A program made the translations under genes and the position numbers. The notes under the pieces are model-generated. The model was not told where the DNA came from, made no database searches, and was given only the letters and a program-made list of their open reading frames with translations. Positions 17,343-26,848 of a stretch of 64,000 nt of DNA are shown piece after piece. This DNA is from CAZNSX01 sp964575845 (GTDB taxonomy: Bacteria > UBA8248 > CAZNSX01): positions 137,799 to 201,798 of the forward strand of contig CAZNSX010000008.1 of the NCBI GenBank assembly GCA_964575845.1, given 5' to 3'. Numbering within the stretch: position 1 is the first letter of the stretch; the number at the start of each line of letters is the position of its first letter.

Positions 17343-18440
17343 ATGCCAGAGACCGAAGAGCTTATCATCAACATGGGGCCCCAGCACCCGAGCACGCACG
17401 GGGTCCTGCGCCTCATTCTCACCCTGACCGGAGAGACGGTCGTTGACACCGACATCGACATCGGCTTCCTCCACCGGGGGACCGAGAAGCTGGCCGAGAA
17501 CCTTACCTACACCCAGTTCACCCCCCTCACCGACCGAGTGGACTATTTGGCAGCCCCGGCCATGAACTTCGGCTGGGTCCTGGCCGTTGAGAAACTCATG
17601 TCGATTGAGGTGCCCAGGAGGGCGGAGTTCATCCGGGTGATGGCAGCCGAACTCTCCCGGATAGCCTCCCATCTCGTGTGGCTCGCTACCCACGCCCTCG
17701 ATATCGGGGCCATGACCGTTTTTCTTTACTGCTTCCGCGACCGGGAACTAATTCTCGACCTCTTCGAGATGGCATTCGGCGCCCGCATGACGGTCAACTG
17801 CTTCAGGATAGGAGGCCTTTATGAGGACGTAACGCCTGAGTTCCTGGAGAAGGCGTGGAATTTCACCGAGGTCTTTCCCTCCCGGATAGGTGATTACGAG
17901 GCCCTTCTCACCGAGAACAGGATCTGGCTCAAGCGTACCAAGGGGGTAGCCAGGATAAGCGCAGATGATGCAATCGACCTGGGTCTCACGGGTCCAAACC
18001 TGAGGGGCTCCCAAGTCGAGTGGGATATCCGGCGGGCCGAGCCCTACAGTGTCTATCCGGAGATGGACTTCATCATCCCCATCGGAACCGAGGGCGATGT
18101 CTACGACCGCTACCTTTGCCGGATAGAGGAGCTGCGGCAGAGTAACCGCATCATCCGCCAGTGCATCGAGAAAATGCCTGATGGGTCGGTTCGGGCCAAG
18201 GTGCCGAGAACCATAAAGCCGCCGCCGGGTGAGGTCTATGTGCGGACGGAAGCACCGAAGGGGGAGTTGGGCTATTATGTAGTGAGCAACGGCACCGAAA
18301 AGCCCCATCGGGTCAAGATAAGGACCCCTTCCTTTGTCAACCTTCAGTCCCTTCCCCTGATGATAAGGGGCGGCCTCGTGGCCGACTGTGTCGCGGCCGT
18401 CGGTAGCATAGATATAGTGCTGGGCGAGACCGATAGGTAA
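17343..18440 (+). CDS. nuoD: NADH-quinone oxidoreductase subunit D, second copy (short-loop type)
   Basis: 365 residues from ATG 17343, placed at METEE-like leader MPETEELIINMGPQHPSTHG. The quinone-site motif is HRGTEKLAENLTYTQ instead of HTGIEKNMEAKTYNQ. The variable region before the C-terminal third is short (VPRTIKPPPGEVYVRTEAPK), missing the roughly 30-residue loop of the first NuoD. In my recollection the short form is typical of 11-subunit, NuoEFG-less complexes; a tree would settle this. It ends in GETDR as usual. Confidence 0.94.
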   Translation: MPETEELIINMGPQHPSTHGVLRLILTLTGETVVDTDIDIGFLHRGTEKLAENLTYTQFTPLTDRVDYLAAPAMNFGWVLAVEKLMSIEVPRRAEFIRVMAAELSRIASHLVWLATHALDIGAMTVFLYCFRDRELILDLFEMAFGARMTVNCFRIGGLYEDVTPEFLEKAWNFTEVFPSRIGDYEALLTENRIWLKRTKGVARISADDAIDLGLTGPNLRGSQVEWDIRRAEPYSVYPEMDFIIPIGTEGDVYDRYLCRIEELRQSNRIIRQCIEKMPDGSVRAKVPRTIKPPPGEVYVRTEAPKGELGYYVVSNGTEKPHRVKIRTPSFVNLQSLPLMIRGGLVADCVAAVGSIDIVLGETDR

Positions 18441-18446
18441 TCATCC

Positions 18447-19469
18447 ATGGACCCATTCGACCTCTTCATAGGCTTTCTCGCCGCTCTGGGTATAGCCCCC
18501 TACTGGCGGGAGGTTATAGTCGACCTCATCGTCGTGGTGGTTAAGATCGCGGTGGTTCTGGGAGCAGTGTCCCTGGCTGTGGCATATCTCACCTATCTTG
18601 AGCGCAAGATCATCGGCCACATCCAGGTCCGCCTGGGTCCCATGCGGGTGGGCTGGCACGGACTCCTCCAGCCAATAGCCGATGGGGTCAAGCTCTTCAT
18701 GAAGGAGGACATCATACCAACGGCGGCCGACAAGTGGGTTTTCCTCATCTCCCCCGTCATCGTCCTCATGCCCGCCTTCGTAGTCTACTCGGTGATACCC
18801 GTGACGGACCACTTCTGGGTCGCCGACATAAACATCGGGCTTCTCTTCGTCATAGCCGTCTCTTCCCTCGGGGTCTACGGCATCGTGATGGCGGGCTGGG
18901 CCTCTAACAGCAAATATTCCCTCCTGGGGGCCTTCAGGTCTGCGGCCCAGATGCTGAGCTACGAGATCTTCCTGGGCTTCGCCCTGATAGGGCCGCTTCT
19001 GCTGGCGGGGAGCCTCAACATGAGAGCCATCGTGGCCGCCCAGAGGGAACTCCCCTTTATCGTGCTGCAGCCCCTTGCCTTCGTCATCTACTTCATCGCC
19101 GGCGTGGCCGAAACGAACCGCTGCCCCTTCGACCTCCCCGAGGCCGAGACGGAGCTCGTGGCGGGCTTCCACACCGAGTACAGCGGGATGAAGTTCGCCT
19201 TCTTCTTCCTGGCCGAGTACGCCAATATGATAGTTGTCTCGGCCATAGCGGCGGTAGTGTTTCTGGGAGGCTGGCACGGGCCCTTGCTGCCGGGGCCCAT
19301 CTGGCTCTTCCTGAAGGTGGGGGTGCTGCTCTTCGTTTTCATCTGGCTCAGGGGGACCCTCCCCCGCTACCGCTATGACCAGCTCATGGCGATTGGCTGG
19401 AAGCTCATGTTCCCGCTGGCCATAGCCAACATTGCGGTGACGGGGCTGGTGAAATATCTCCTCCTCTAG
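18447..19469 (+). CDS. nuoH: NADH-quinone oxidoreductase subunit H, second copy
   Basis: 340 residues, about eight helices. It keeps ERKIIGHIQVRLGPMRVGWHG and AETNRCPFDLPEAETELVAG with TEYSGMKFAFFFLAEY, so the E-channel acidic residues are intact. It has a slightly longer N-terminus than the first copy. It is followed directly by nuoJ; in cluster 1 nuoI stands in this position and is missing here. Confidence 0.95.
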   Translation: MDPFDLFIGFLAALGIAPYWREVIVDLIVVVVKIAVVLGAVSLAVAYLTYLERKIIGHIQVRLGPMRVGWHGLLQPIADGVKLFMKEDIIPTAADKWVFLISPVIVLMPAFVVYSVIPVTDHFWVADINIGLLFVIAVSSLGVYGIVMAGWASNSKYSLLGAFRSAAQMLSYEIFLGFALIGPLLLAGSLNMRAIVAAQRELPFIVLQPLAFVIYFIAGVAETNRCPFDLPEAETELVAGFHTEYSGMKFAFFFLAEYANMIVVSAIAAVVFLGGWHGPLLPGPIWLFLKVGVLLFVFIWLRGTLPRYRYDQLMAIGWKLMFPLAIANIAVTGLVKYLLL

Positions 19470-19479
19470 GAGGAACGAG

Positions 19480-19992
19480 ATGGAGCTTGCGTTCTTCGCC
19501 CTCTTTGCCTTGGGCACGATCTTCTCCGCCATCATGGTGGTGACACGAAGGAATATCGTCCACGCCGTCCTTTTCCTGATCCTGACCTTCTTCTTCGTGG
19601 CCGGGCTCTTCGTGATGCTCAACGCTGAGTTCCTGGCGGCGGTTCAGGTCCTCATATATGCAGGCGGCATCATGGTTCTCTACCTGTTTGCCGTTCTCCT
19701 CATGAGGATTGTGGAGGCGGCACGGATGTGCCAGTGGCAGCGCCAGGGGCCCGTGGCCCTCGTCTTCGGAGTGCTGCTGGCGGTGGAGGTCTTCCTGGTG
19801 GCGACAAGATCCTACTATCCCACAGTGAGTCCCGCCACGACACCTCCGGCCGAAGGAAACACCGAAGCCTTCGGCTCAGTGCTCTTCACCAAGTTTCTCT
19901 TCCCCTTTGAGGTGGCATCCCTATTGCTCCTTGCGGCCATGATAGGGGCCATCGTGCTGGCCAAGCGGGAAATTGAAAGAGAGGAGAAATAG
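19480..19992 (+). CDS. nuoJ: NADH-quinone oxidoreductase subunit J, second copy
   Basis: 170 residues, five helices, with AVQVLIYAGGIMVLYLFAVLL in the conserved third helix. The start follows CTCTAGGAGGAACGAG, a strong Shine-Dalgarno ten bases past the nuoH stop. No remnant of nuoI lies in the junction. Confidence 0.93.
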   Translation: MELAFFALFALGTIFSAIMVVTRRNIVHAVLFLILTFFFVAGLFVMLNAEFLAAVQVLIYAGGIMVLYLFAVLLMRIVEAARMCQWQRQGPVALVFGVLLAVEVFLVATRSYYPTVSPATTPPAEGNTEAFGSVLFTKFLFPFEVASLLLLAAMIGAIVLAKREIEREEK

Positions 19993-19995
19993 GCG

Positions 19996-20298
19996 TTGGT
20001 CCCCCTTGAATACTACCTCCTTCTGAGCGGAGCCCTCTTTATCATAGGGGCCCTCGGCGTTCTGACCAGAAGGAACGCCATCATAATCCTGATGTGCATC
20101 GAGCTCATGCTGAACGCCGTGAACATCGCCCTCATAGCCTTCTCCCGCCATCAGGGAAATCTGACAGGGCAGGCGTTCGCCCTATTTGTCATCACGGTGG
20201 CGGCGGCCGAAGCGGCGGTGGGGCTCGCCATCATCATCTCGCTTGTGAGGAGCCGCCCCACACTCAACGTGGACGAGATAAATCTCCTCAAATGGTAA
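19996..20298 (+). CDS. nuoK: NADH-quinone oxidoreductase subunit K, second copy
   Basis: 100 residues, TTG start with GAGAGGAG upstream inside nuoJ. Membrane glutamates are conserved (CIELMLNAVNIAL; AAAEAAVGLAIII). The C-terminus NVDEINLLKW closely parallels DVDEINLMKY in the first copy. Confidence 0.94.
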   Translation: MVPLEYYLLLSGALFIIGALGVLTRRNAIIILMCIELMLNAVNIALIAFSRHQGNLTGQAFALFVITVAAAEAAVGLAIIISLVRSRPTLNVDEINLLKW

Positions 20299-20319
20299 CG
20301 TCAGGGGCGGGAATGACCC

Positions 20320-22353
20320 ATGCTTGATTACGTCTGGTTGATCCCGGCTTTACCCGCCCTGGGGGTAGTCGTAAACGCCTTCCTGGGCGCCCGATACATA
20401 AAGGATAGAGCGCACTGGGTCGGTGTCACCTCGGTAGCCCTTTCCCTGGCTGTAACGCTGGTCATCGCCTATCAGGCGATCTTCCACGGGCTCCGCGGCA
20501 CCAACACGCTTTTCACCTGGGTTGTGGCTGGCAACTTCCGAGTAGAGGCCAGCTTCCTCATAGACCCCTTAAGCGTGATCATGCTTCTCGTAGTGGCCGG
20601 AGTGGGCTTCATCGTGCATGTCTACTCCATAGGCTATATGCACGGCGACCCAGGCTACCCCAGATTTTTCGCGGAGCTCAACCTCTTCATGTTCTCCATG
20701 CTCATCCTGGTCCTGGCCGATAATTACTTTCTCATGTTCCTGGGCTGGGAGGGCGTTGGGCTCTGCTCTTACCTCTTGATAGGCTTCTGGTATGAGAGAA
20801 AGTCGGCCGCGGATGCGGGGATGAAGGCCTTCATCGTGAACCGCATAGGGGATGCGGGCTTCCTCGTGGGCGTCTTCATGATCTGGACGACCTTCGGGAG
20901 CCTAAACTATAAGGAGGTCTTCGGCCACGTGGCCGGGGTGGAGGGAGCAACCCTCACGGCCATCTGTCTTCTCCTCTTCATGGGTGCCACGGGAAAGTCA
21001 GCCCAGCTACCGCTTTTCACCTGGCTTCCCGATGCGATGGAAGGTCCCACGCCTGTCAGCGCCCTCATCCACGCGGCCACCATGGTAACGGCCGGCGTCT
21101 ACATGGTGGCCCGGAGCAGTGCCCTCTTTCTCGCCTCACCCACGGCCATGGAGGTGGTGGCGGTGGTGGGGGCTCTTACGGCAATCTTTGCGGCATCCAT
21201 AGGCCTCGCGCAAAACGACATAAAGAGGGTTCTCGCCTACTCCACGGTGAGCCAGCTTGGCTATATGTTTCTGGCCACAGGAGTGGGGGCATTCACCGTG
21301 GGCATCTTCCACCTACTGACCCACGCCTTCTTCAAGGGGCTTCTCTTTCTGGCCTCGGGCTCCGTCATCCACGCCCTATCCGGAGAGCAGGACATGCGCC
21401 GCATGGGAGCCCTCAGGCCCCATATCCCCCGCACGGCCGTGACCTTTTACATCGGGGCACTTGCCATCGCGGGGATACCGCCCTTTGCGGGCTTCTGGAG
21501 CAAGGACGAGATCCTGGCCCATACCTTCAAGAGCGGCCATTACGCTCTCTGGGTCATGGGCGTTGTGGCTGCCCTGATGACGGCCTTCTACATGTTCCGC
21601 CTCATCTACATGACGTTCTACGGTGAGGACCGGGTGACCGAGCATGCCAAGGCCCATCTGCATGAGTCCCCGGGCGTCATGACATGGCCCCTCATCATCC
21701 TGGCGATCCTGTCGGTAGTGGGCGGCATCATCCCCGGCTTTCCGCCCGAGGGGGGCTGGATCCACAGGTTTCTCTCCGAATCCATCGCCGGCGGCCACGG
21801 GGCGGGAGCAGGGCATGCCGGAGGTTCTGGCCTCGTGAGCCTCGCCCACGCGGCGGCCCATGGTGGGGGGGAGGTCCACTTCCTTGGCCTGACGCCCCTC
21901 GATTGGGGCTTGATGCTTCTCTCTGTGGCTGTGGGGGTGGCGGGCTGGCTTCTGGCGCGCTACGCCTATACTATAAACTTCGAATTTCCGGCCAGGGTTT
22001 CGCGGGCTCTCCCGTGGGTCTATAAGACTCTTTACAATAAGTACTGGGTGGATGAGGTCTATGACACAATCGTGGTCCGGCCCGTGCTGGCTTTCATGCG
22101 GGCCATGCTCCGGTTTGACCTCTCTGTAATAGACGGCGCCGTCAACGGAAGCTCCCTCATGACGGTGCTTACCAGCAGGATCTCGGGCATCTTCGACCTC
22201 ACCACAGTAGATGGAAGCGTCAACGGCATAAGCGTCATAATCCGTGCAGGCGCCCGCGGGCTAAGGCTCGTCCAGACGGGCATGGTCCAGAATTATGCCT
22301 TTGCCATGCTTCTTGGGGTCTTCCTCATAATAAGCCTCTATCTCTTTCTCTAG
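20320..22353 (+). CDS. nuoL: NADH-quinone oxidoreductase subunit L, second copy
   Basis: 677 residues. Pumping motifs are conserved (FLGWEGVGLCSYLLIGFWYE; GATGKSAQLPLFTWLPDAME). Two differences from the first copy: a Gly/Ala/His-rich insertion at about residues 488-525 (GGHGAGAGHAGGSG onward) before the lateral helix, and a repeated DGAVNG/DGSVNG motif near the C-terminus. The insertion is probably a periplasmic or cytosolic loop and need not affect pumping. Confidence 0.95.
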   Translation: MLDYVWLIPALPALGVVVNAFLGARYIKDRAHWVGVTSVALSLAVTLVIAYQAIFHGLRGTNTLFTWVVAGNFRVEASFLIDPLSVIMLLVVAGVGFIVHVYSIGYMHGDPGYPRFFAELNLFMFSMLILVLADNYFLMFLGWEGVGLCSYLLIGFWYERKSAADAGMKAFIVNRIGDAGFLVGVFMIWTTFGSLNYKEVFGHVAGVEGATLTAICLLLFMGATGKSAQLPLFTWLPDAMEGPTPVSALIHAATMVTAGVYMVARSSALFLASPTAMEVVAVVGALTAIFAASIGLAQNDIKRVLAYSTVSQLGYMFLATGVGAFTVGIFHLLTHAFFKGLLFLASGSVIHALSGEQDMRRMGALRPHIPRTAVTFYIGALAIAGIPPFAGFWSKDEILAHTFKSGHYALWVMGVVAALMTAFYMFRLIYMTFYGEDRVTEHAKAHLHESPGVMTWPLIILAILSVVGGIIPGFPPEGGWIHRFLSESIAGGHGAGAGHAGGSGLVSLAHAAAHGGGEVHFLGLTPLDWGLMLLSVAVGVAGWLLARYAYTINFEFPARVSRALPWVYKTLYNKYWVDEVYDTIVVRPVLAFMRAMLRFDLSVIDGAVNGSSLMTVLTSRISGIFDLTTVDGSVNGISVIIRAGARGLRLVQTGMVQNYAFAMLLGVFLIISLYLFL

Positions 22354-22382
22354 GGGCTCGAGCTGGCTTTAAGGGAGGCGGC

Positions 22383-24014
22383 ATGTTGACCAACGTCCTG
22401 GGTTTTCCCATCCTCTCTCTCACCTGTTACATTCCCATCATAGGCGCCATATTCATCATGATCTTTTTCGACAAGGAGAATACCCAGGCCATAAAGCGAT
22501 TTGCGTTCGGCGTCGCCCTCCTGGACTTCATCGTGAGCCTGCCCCTCGTCCTCTACTTCAGCGCCGCGCAGGAGGGGATGCAGTTTGTGGAGAAGGTCTC
22601 CTGGATCCCTTCCATCGGGGTTGAGTACTTCTTCGGGATCGACGGCATAAGCATCCTGCTCATCCTGATGACCACCTTCCTCTCGGCCATCTCCGTGCTC
22701 TGCTCCTTCACGGCCATCGAGGAGCGTCAGAAGGAATACTATGTGTGCCTCCTCATCCTCCAGACGGGAATGCTGGGGGTCTTCATGGCTCTGGATTTCT
22801 TCCTCTTTTACGTCTTCTGGGAAGTTATGCTGGTCCCCATGTACTTCCTAATAGGGGTTTGGGGAGGGCCGAGAAAGCTTTACGCGGCAATCAAATTTTT
22901 CCTCTACACGCTCCTGGGGAGCGTGCTCATGCTTTTAGGAATCCTGGCCCTCTATTTCCTCAACGGGAACCCCGCCTACGGCACGGGGGAGCTCACCTTC
23001 AACGCGCTCACCCTCATGAGGATGAACCTGCCCCTGAGCTACCAGTTCTGGATCTTTCTCGCCTTCTTCGTGGGGTTTGCCATAAAAGTCCCCATGTTCC
23101 CCTTCCACACCTGGCTTCCCGATGCCCACGTTGAGGCCCCCACGGCGGGAAGCGTGATCCTGGCGGCGATTTTGCTCAAGATGGGCACCTATGGTTTCGT
23201 GCGCTTCAGCCTCCCCCTCCTGCCCGAGGCGAGCCGTCTCTTCGTGCCCTTCATGGTTGTCTTGGCCGTGATAGGCATAATCTATGGCGCCCTTGTCGCA
23301 ATGGCGCAGACGGATATTAAGAAGCTGGTGGCCTACAGCTCAGTGAGCCACTTGGGATTCGTCATGCTGGGCATCTTTGCCCTGAACCCTCAGGGGGTCC
23401 TTGGGGGCATGCTCCAGATGGTGAACCACGGGCTCAGCACGGGGGCCCTCTTCTTGATCGTGGGAATCATTTACGAGCGCCGCCACACCCGGATGATTTC
23501 AGATTTCGGAGGCCTCTCCAAGGTGATCCCGGTTTTCACGGTGATCTTTGCTATCACCATGCTTTCATCCATAGGCCTCCCCGGGCTCAATGGTTTCATA
23601 GGGGAATTTCTGATCCTGATCGGCGCCTTTAAGGTTAGCTATGTTTATGCCGCCTTCGCCATAACGGGCATTGTGCTCGGGGCCGCTTACATGCTCTGGC
23701 TCTTCCAGAGGATGATGTTCGGCACGGTTAATAACCCCGAGAACCAGCACCTCCGTGACTGCAACGCGCGGGAGGTAGTTTACATGGTGCCCATCATCTT
23801 CTTCATGTTCTGGATCGGCCTCTATCCCAGGCCCTTCCTCAACCTCATGGAGCCCAGCGTGGTCAGGGTGGTCCAGAGGGTTAACCCCTCCTACGAAGCG
23901 GGGAGAAAGCCCATGAATCGCCTCTCAAGAGCGGTCAGCCTTCCCCGGGAGGTTCCGGGAAAGGGGATTAACGGGGAGATCCTGCGCGTGAAGACCGCGA
24001 AAGAGAAGAGGTAA
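22383..24014 (+). CDS. nuoM: NADH-quinone oxidoreductase subunit M, second copy
   Basis: 543 residues. It has YVFWEVMLVPMYFLIGVWGG, FAIKVPMFPFHTWLPDAHVE and SSVSHLGFVMLGIF, matching the functional residues of the first copy. The C-terminal polar tail is about 50 residues, ending in Lys/Arg. The start ATG 22383 follows AAGGGAGGCGGC. Confidence 0.95.
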   Translation: MLTNVLGFPILSLTCYIPIIGAIFIMIFFDKENTQAIKRFAFGVALLDFIVSLPLVLYFSAAQEGMQFVEKVSWIPSIGVEYFFGIDGISILLILMTTFLSAISVLCSFTAIEERQKEYYVCLLILQTGMLGVFMALDFFLFYVFWEVMLVPMYFLIGVWGGPRKLYAAIKFFLYTLLGSVLMLLGILALYFLNGNPAYGTGELTFNALTLMRMNLPLSYQFWIFLAFFVGFAIKVPMFPFHTWLPDAHVEAPTAGSVILAAILLKMGTYGFVRFSLPLLPEASRLFVPFMVVLAVIGIIYGALVAMAQTDIKKLVAYSSVSHLGFVMLGIFALNPQGVLGGMLQMVNHGLSTGALFLIVGIIYERRHTRMISDFGGLSKVIPVFTVIFAITMLSSIGLPGLNGFIGEFLILIGAFKVSYVYAAFAITGIVLGAAYMLWLFQRMMFGTVNNPENQHLRDCNAREVVYMVPIIFFMFWIGLYPRPFLNLMEPSVVRVVQRVNPSYEAGRKPMNRLSRAVSLPREVPGKGINGEILRVKTAKEKR

Positions 24015-24020
24015 TCGAGA

Positions 24021-25475
24021 ATGCCTCTAGCCATTCCAATACCCATCCTTTCGGCCGCGCTGCCCGAGCTCCTCATGGCGGGGCTCATCTGCCTCATCTT
24101 TGGCGTAGACCTCTTCACCCCGAGGGCCGCCAAGATGAGAGTGGGGGTGTTGAGCCTGCTGGGGCTTCTTGTGGTTGCCGCCGTGACGCTCGCCATGTGG
24201 AATCAGCGGGCCGAGACTTTCAGCGGCATGTTTCTCCTTGATGGGTACGCCCTCTTCTTCAAGCTCATCTTCCTGGCCGTAACGTCCCTTTCCATCCTCA
24301 TATCCCTTCAGTATCTAAAGGTCGAGGACATCAACTTCGGCGAGTACTACGGCCTCATGCTCTTCGCGACCCTCGGGATGATGATTATGGCCGCGGGCGG
24401 CGACCTCATAAGCATCTACCTGGGGCTCGAGCTCATGAGCATAAGCATCTATGTGCTCGTGGGCTTCATGAAGAAGGACCCCAGCTCCCAGGAGGCGGCC
24501 CTTAAATATTTCCTGCTGGGGGCCTTTACATCCGCGATCCTCCTCTACGGCATGGCCCTCACCTACGGGCTCACAGGGTCTACAAACCTAAAAGAGATAG
24601 CCGGGGCCCTCAAGATGAGCCCCGGATTCCTTGATAACCCGGCCCTCACCATGGCAATCGTTCTGGTCGTGGTAGGCTTTGGATTCAAGATCGCGCTCGT
24701 TCCATTCCACATGTGGGCCCCTGATGCCTACCACGGCGCCCCGACCTCCATCACGGCCTACATGAGCGTCGGGGTCAAGGCCGCTGCTTTCGCCGGCCTG
24801 GTGAGAATACTCCTGGTTGGCTTCTCGGCCCTTGACGTCAAATGGAACGTGCTCCTCTGGGTCCTCTCCGCCTTCAGCATGACCTGGGGAAATGTGGCCG
24901 CCATAGCGCAGACCAATATAAAGCGCATGCTGGCCTACTCCAGCATAGCCCACGCGGGGTATCTCCTCATAGGGGTTGTGGCCGGTGGGAGGACTGGCCT
25001 GACGGCCCTCCTCTTCTATCTCGCGGTCTATATATTCATGAATATAGGCGCCTTCTCCATGGTCATCCTGCTCTGCCGCGAGGGCTTCAGGGGAGACCGA
25101 ATAGAGGATTTCCAGGGCCTCGCCAGGGTCCACCCCGTGGCGGGCCTCGCCTTCGTGGTTTTCTTCCTCTCCCTGGCGGGGATACCCCCTACGGCGGGCT
25201 TCGTGGCCAAGCTCTACATCTTCGGTGCGGCTATCGAGAAGGGGTATGTATGGCTTGCCCTGATAGGGGTGCTCAACAGTGCCATAAGCGTCTATTACTA
25301 TTTCCGGGTAGTCATGCTCATGTACATGTGTGACCTCAAAGGCATTCCCCGCCTCTCCCGCTCGAAAGCCCTGATAGCCGCCCTTCTCATCATGGTGGGG
25401 GCCACTTTCCTCCTGGGCGTATTCCCGGGCCCCTTCATCGAGGCGGCCAGGGCCTCGGTTATGGCATTCCTCTAG
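24021..25475 (+). CDS. nuoN: NADH-quinone oxidoreductase subunit N, second copy
   Basis: 484 residues, last gene of the second cluster. Motifs YLGLELMSISIYVLVGFMKK and FKIALVPFHMWAPDAYHGAP are intact. The 3' flank (25,476-25,669) has no clear terminator and no gene. Confidence 0.95.
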   Translation: MPLAIPIPILSAALPELLMAGLICLIFGVDLFTPRAAKMRVGVLSLLGLLVVAAVTLAMWNQRAETFSGMFLLDGYALFFKLIFLAVTSLSILISLQYLKVEDINFGEYYGLMLFATLGMMIMAAGGDLISIYLGLELMSISIYVLVGFMKKDPSSQEAALKYFLLGAFTSAILLYGMALTYGLTGSTNLKEIAGALKMSPGFLDNPALTMAIVLVVVGFGFKIALVPFHMWAPDAYHGAPTSITAYMSVGVKAAAFAGLVRILLVGFSALDVKWNVLLWVLSAFSMTWGNVAAIAQTNIKRMLAYSSIAHAGYLLIGVVAGGRTGLTALLFYLAVYIFMNIGAFSMVILLCREGFRGDRIEDFQGLARVHPVAGLAFVVFFLSLAGIPPTAGFVAKLYIFGAAIEKGYVWLALIGVLNSAISVYYYFRVVMLMYMCDLKGIPRLSRSKALIAALLIMVGATFLLGVFPGPFIEAARASVMAFL

Positions 25476-25669
25476 CCGAGAGCCTCTTTCAGAAAGCTCA
25501 GGCGCGGATGGGCCCTTATGGCTCACTCGCTCCTCTGAGCCCGCTTGAATTCTTAAATTCTCCCCTCAATTTCCCCTTCCCAAATCCGCCATTTTCTGTC
25601 AATTTGTGAGGGCATTCGGCCGGGCGCAGGATTGGCCCTCTTCTTATTTATCCTCAGAGGGTTTCTCCT

Positions 25670-26848
25670 TTGCAGGAAGACCGCTTCCGCTGGACCATCC
25701 TGGCCACTGTCTATCTGGGGATGGTTGCCTTTGCCGTTGCCTACCACGCCATCCCACCGGTCCTGCCCCTGATAATGAGGGAGCTTTCGCTCTCCCACGC
25801 TCAGGGAGGGCTCCTCATGGGTGTTTTTGCCCTCCCCGGAATCGTCGTTTGCATCCTTTCGGGCATGCTCTCCGACCGCTACGGAATCAAGACCGTTGGA
25901 GGTATCTCCCTGGCCCTCATGGCGCTCGGCCCCCTCTGGGCTGCACTGAGCACGGGCTATGGCCATCTGCTCCTTGGCAGAACGCTCACCGGAGTCGGCG
26001 CCATGGCCGTCACACCCGTTCTTTACCAACTCCTCTCCCAGTGGTTTATGGGAAGGGAGATGGGCCTGGCGATGGGGATTTTTTCCACGGCCTATCCCTT
26101 AGGGACCATGCTGAGCTTCAATGCCTTTGGCTATCTGGGGGCGGGGTTTGGCTGGCGGGCCCCCGTCTGGGTGAGCGCTGGCACAGGAGCTCTCGCGCTC
26201 GCAATATTTCACCTCGCTTGCCGCGAGCGGCTGGGAGAGGCGTCGGAACCCGAGAGGGCCTCCTTCAGGCCCTCCATGATATTGGGCCTGGGGCTTCCCA
26301 TCTGGCTTCTGGCCTTTTCCTGGACTTCTTTTGAATCGGTCATCATCTCCTTTCTCACCTTTGCGCCTGACTATTTTCTGGGAAAGGGCTTGAGCCTCGC
26401 CTTTGCGAGCGCCCTCCCCTCACTCATCCTGCCCGCCCACATCTTCATCCAGCCCCTGGTGGGCTGGCTTGTGGACCGCCTGGGCCGAAAGGAGTACTTC
26501 ATCGGCCTGGGAGGGCTCTCTATGGCCCTTATCATGGTGGTCATGGCGGGTGAGCGGGAGAGCTACCTCCTGCCCCTCATCATGCTCGGGGTCTTCTCAT
26601 CCCTGGTGCCCACTCCCACCTTCGCCTTTCCTCCCGAGCTGGTAGCCCCCCTTTACCTTGGCCTCGGCTTCGGAATTGTGCACTCCTTCTCAAACGTGGG
26701 CAGGGTGCTCGCTCCCTACCTTGTGGGGTTCGCCCGCGACTACACGGGAGATTACAGCGCGGGCTTCCTCATAATGTCTATCCTGAGCCTGGGGGCGACG
26801 GTCAACATAGCCCTCCTGGCGCTGAGGCAAAGGAGGAAGGGGGCCTGA
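25670..26848 (+). CDS. MFS transporter (first of a coupled pair)
   Basis: 392 residues with about 12 predicted helices in a 6+6 layout. The helix 2-3 loop GMLSDRYGIKTVG fits the MFS GxLxDRxGR signature; the second half repeats it as GWLVDRLGRKEYF. TTG 25670 is used, with AGAGGG upstream, because no better in-frame start precedes the first helix. Its stop overlaps the ATG of the next MFS gene (TGATG), so the two are co-translated and may act together. Substrate cannot be read; a small organic anion is plausible from family habit only. Confidence 0.85.
   Translation: MQEDRFRWTILATVYLGMVAFAVAYHAIPPVLPLIMRELSLSHAQGGLLMGVFALPGIVVCILSGMLSDRYGIKTVGGISLALMALGPLWAALSTGYGHLLLGRTLTGVGAMAVTPVLYQLLSQWFMGREMGLAMGIFSTAYPLGTMLSFNAFGYLGAGFGWRAPVWVSAGTGALALAIFHLACRERLGEASEPERASFRPSMILGLGLPIWLLAFSWTSFESVIISFLTFAPDYFLGKGLSLAFASALPSLILPAHIFIQPLVGWLVDRLGRKEYFIGLGGLSMALIMVVMAGERESYLLPLIMLGVFSSLVPTPTFAFPPELVAPLYLGLGFGIVHSFSNVGRVLAPYLVGFARDYTGDYSAGFLIMSILSLGATVNIALLALRQRRKGA

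Noticed and set aside
18441..19622. 393-codon open frame opposite nuoH and nuoJ of the second cluster
   Set aside because: Antisense shadow with low-complexity charged residues; the plus-strand genes explain the sequence.
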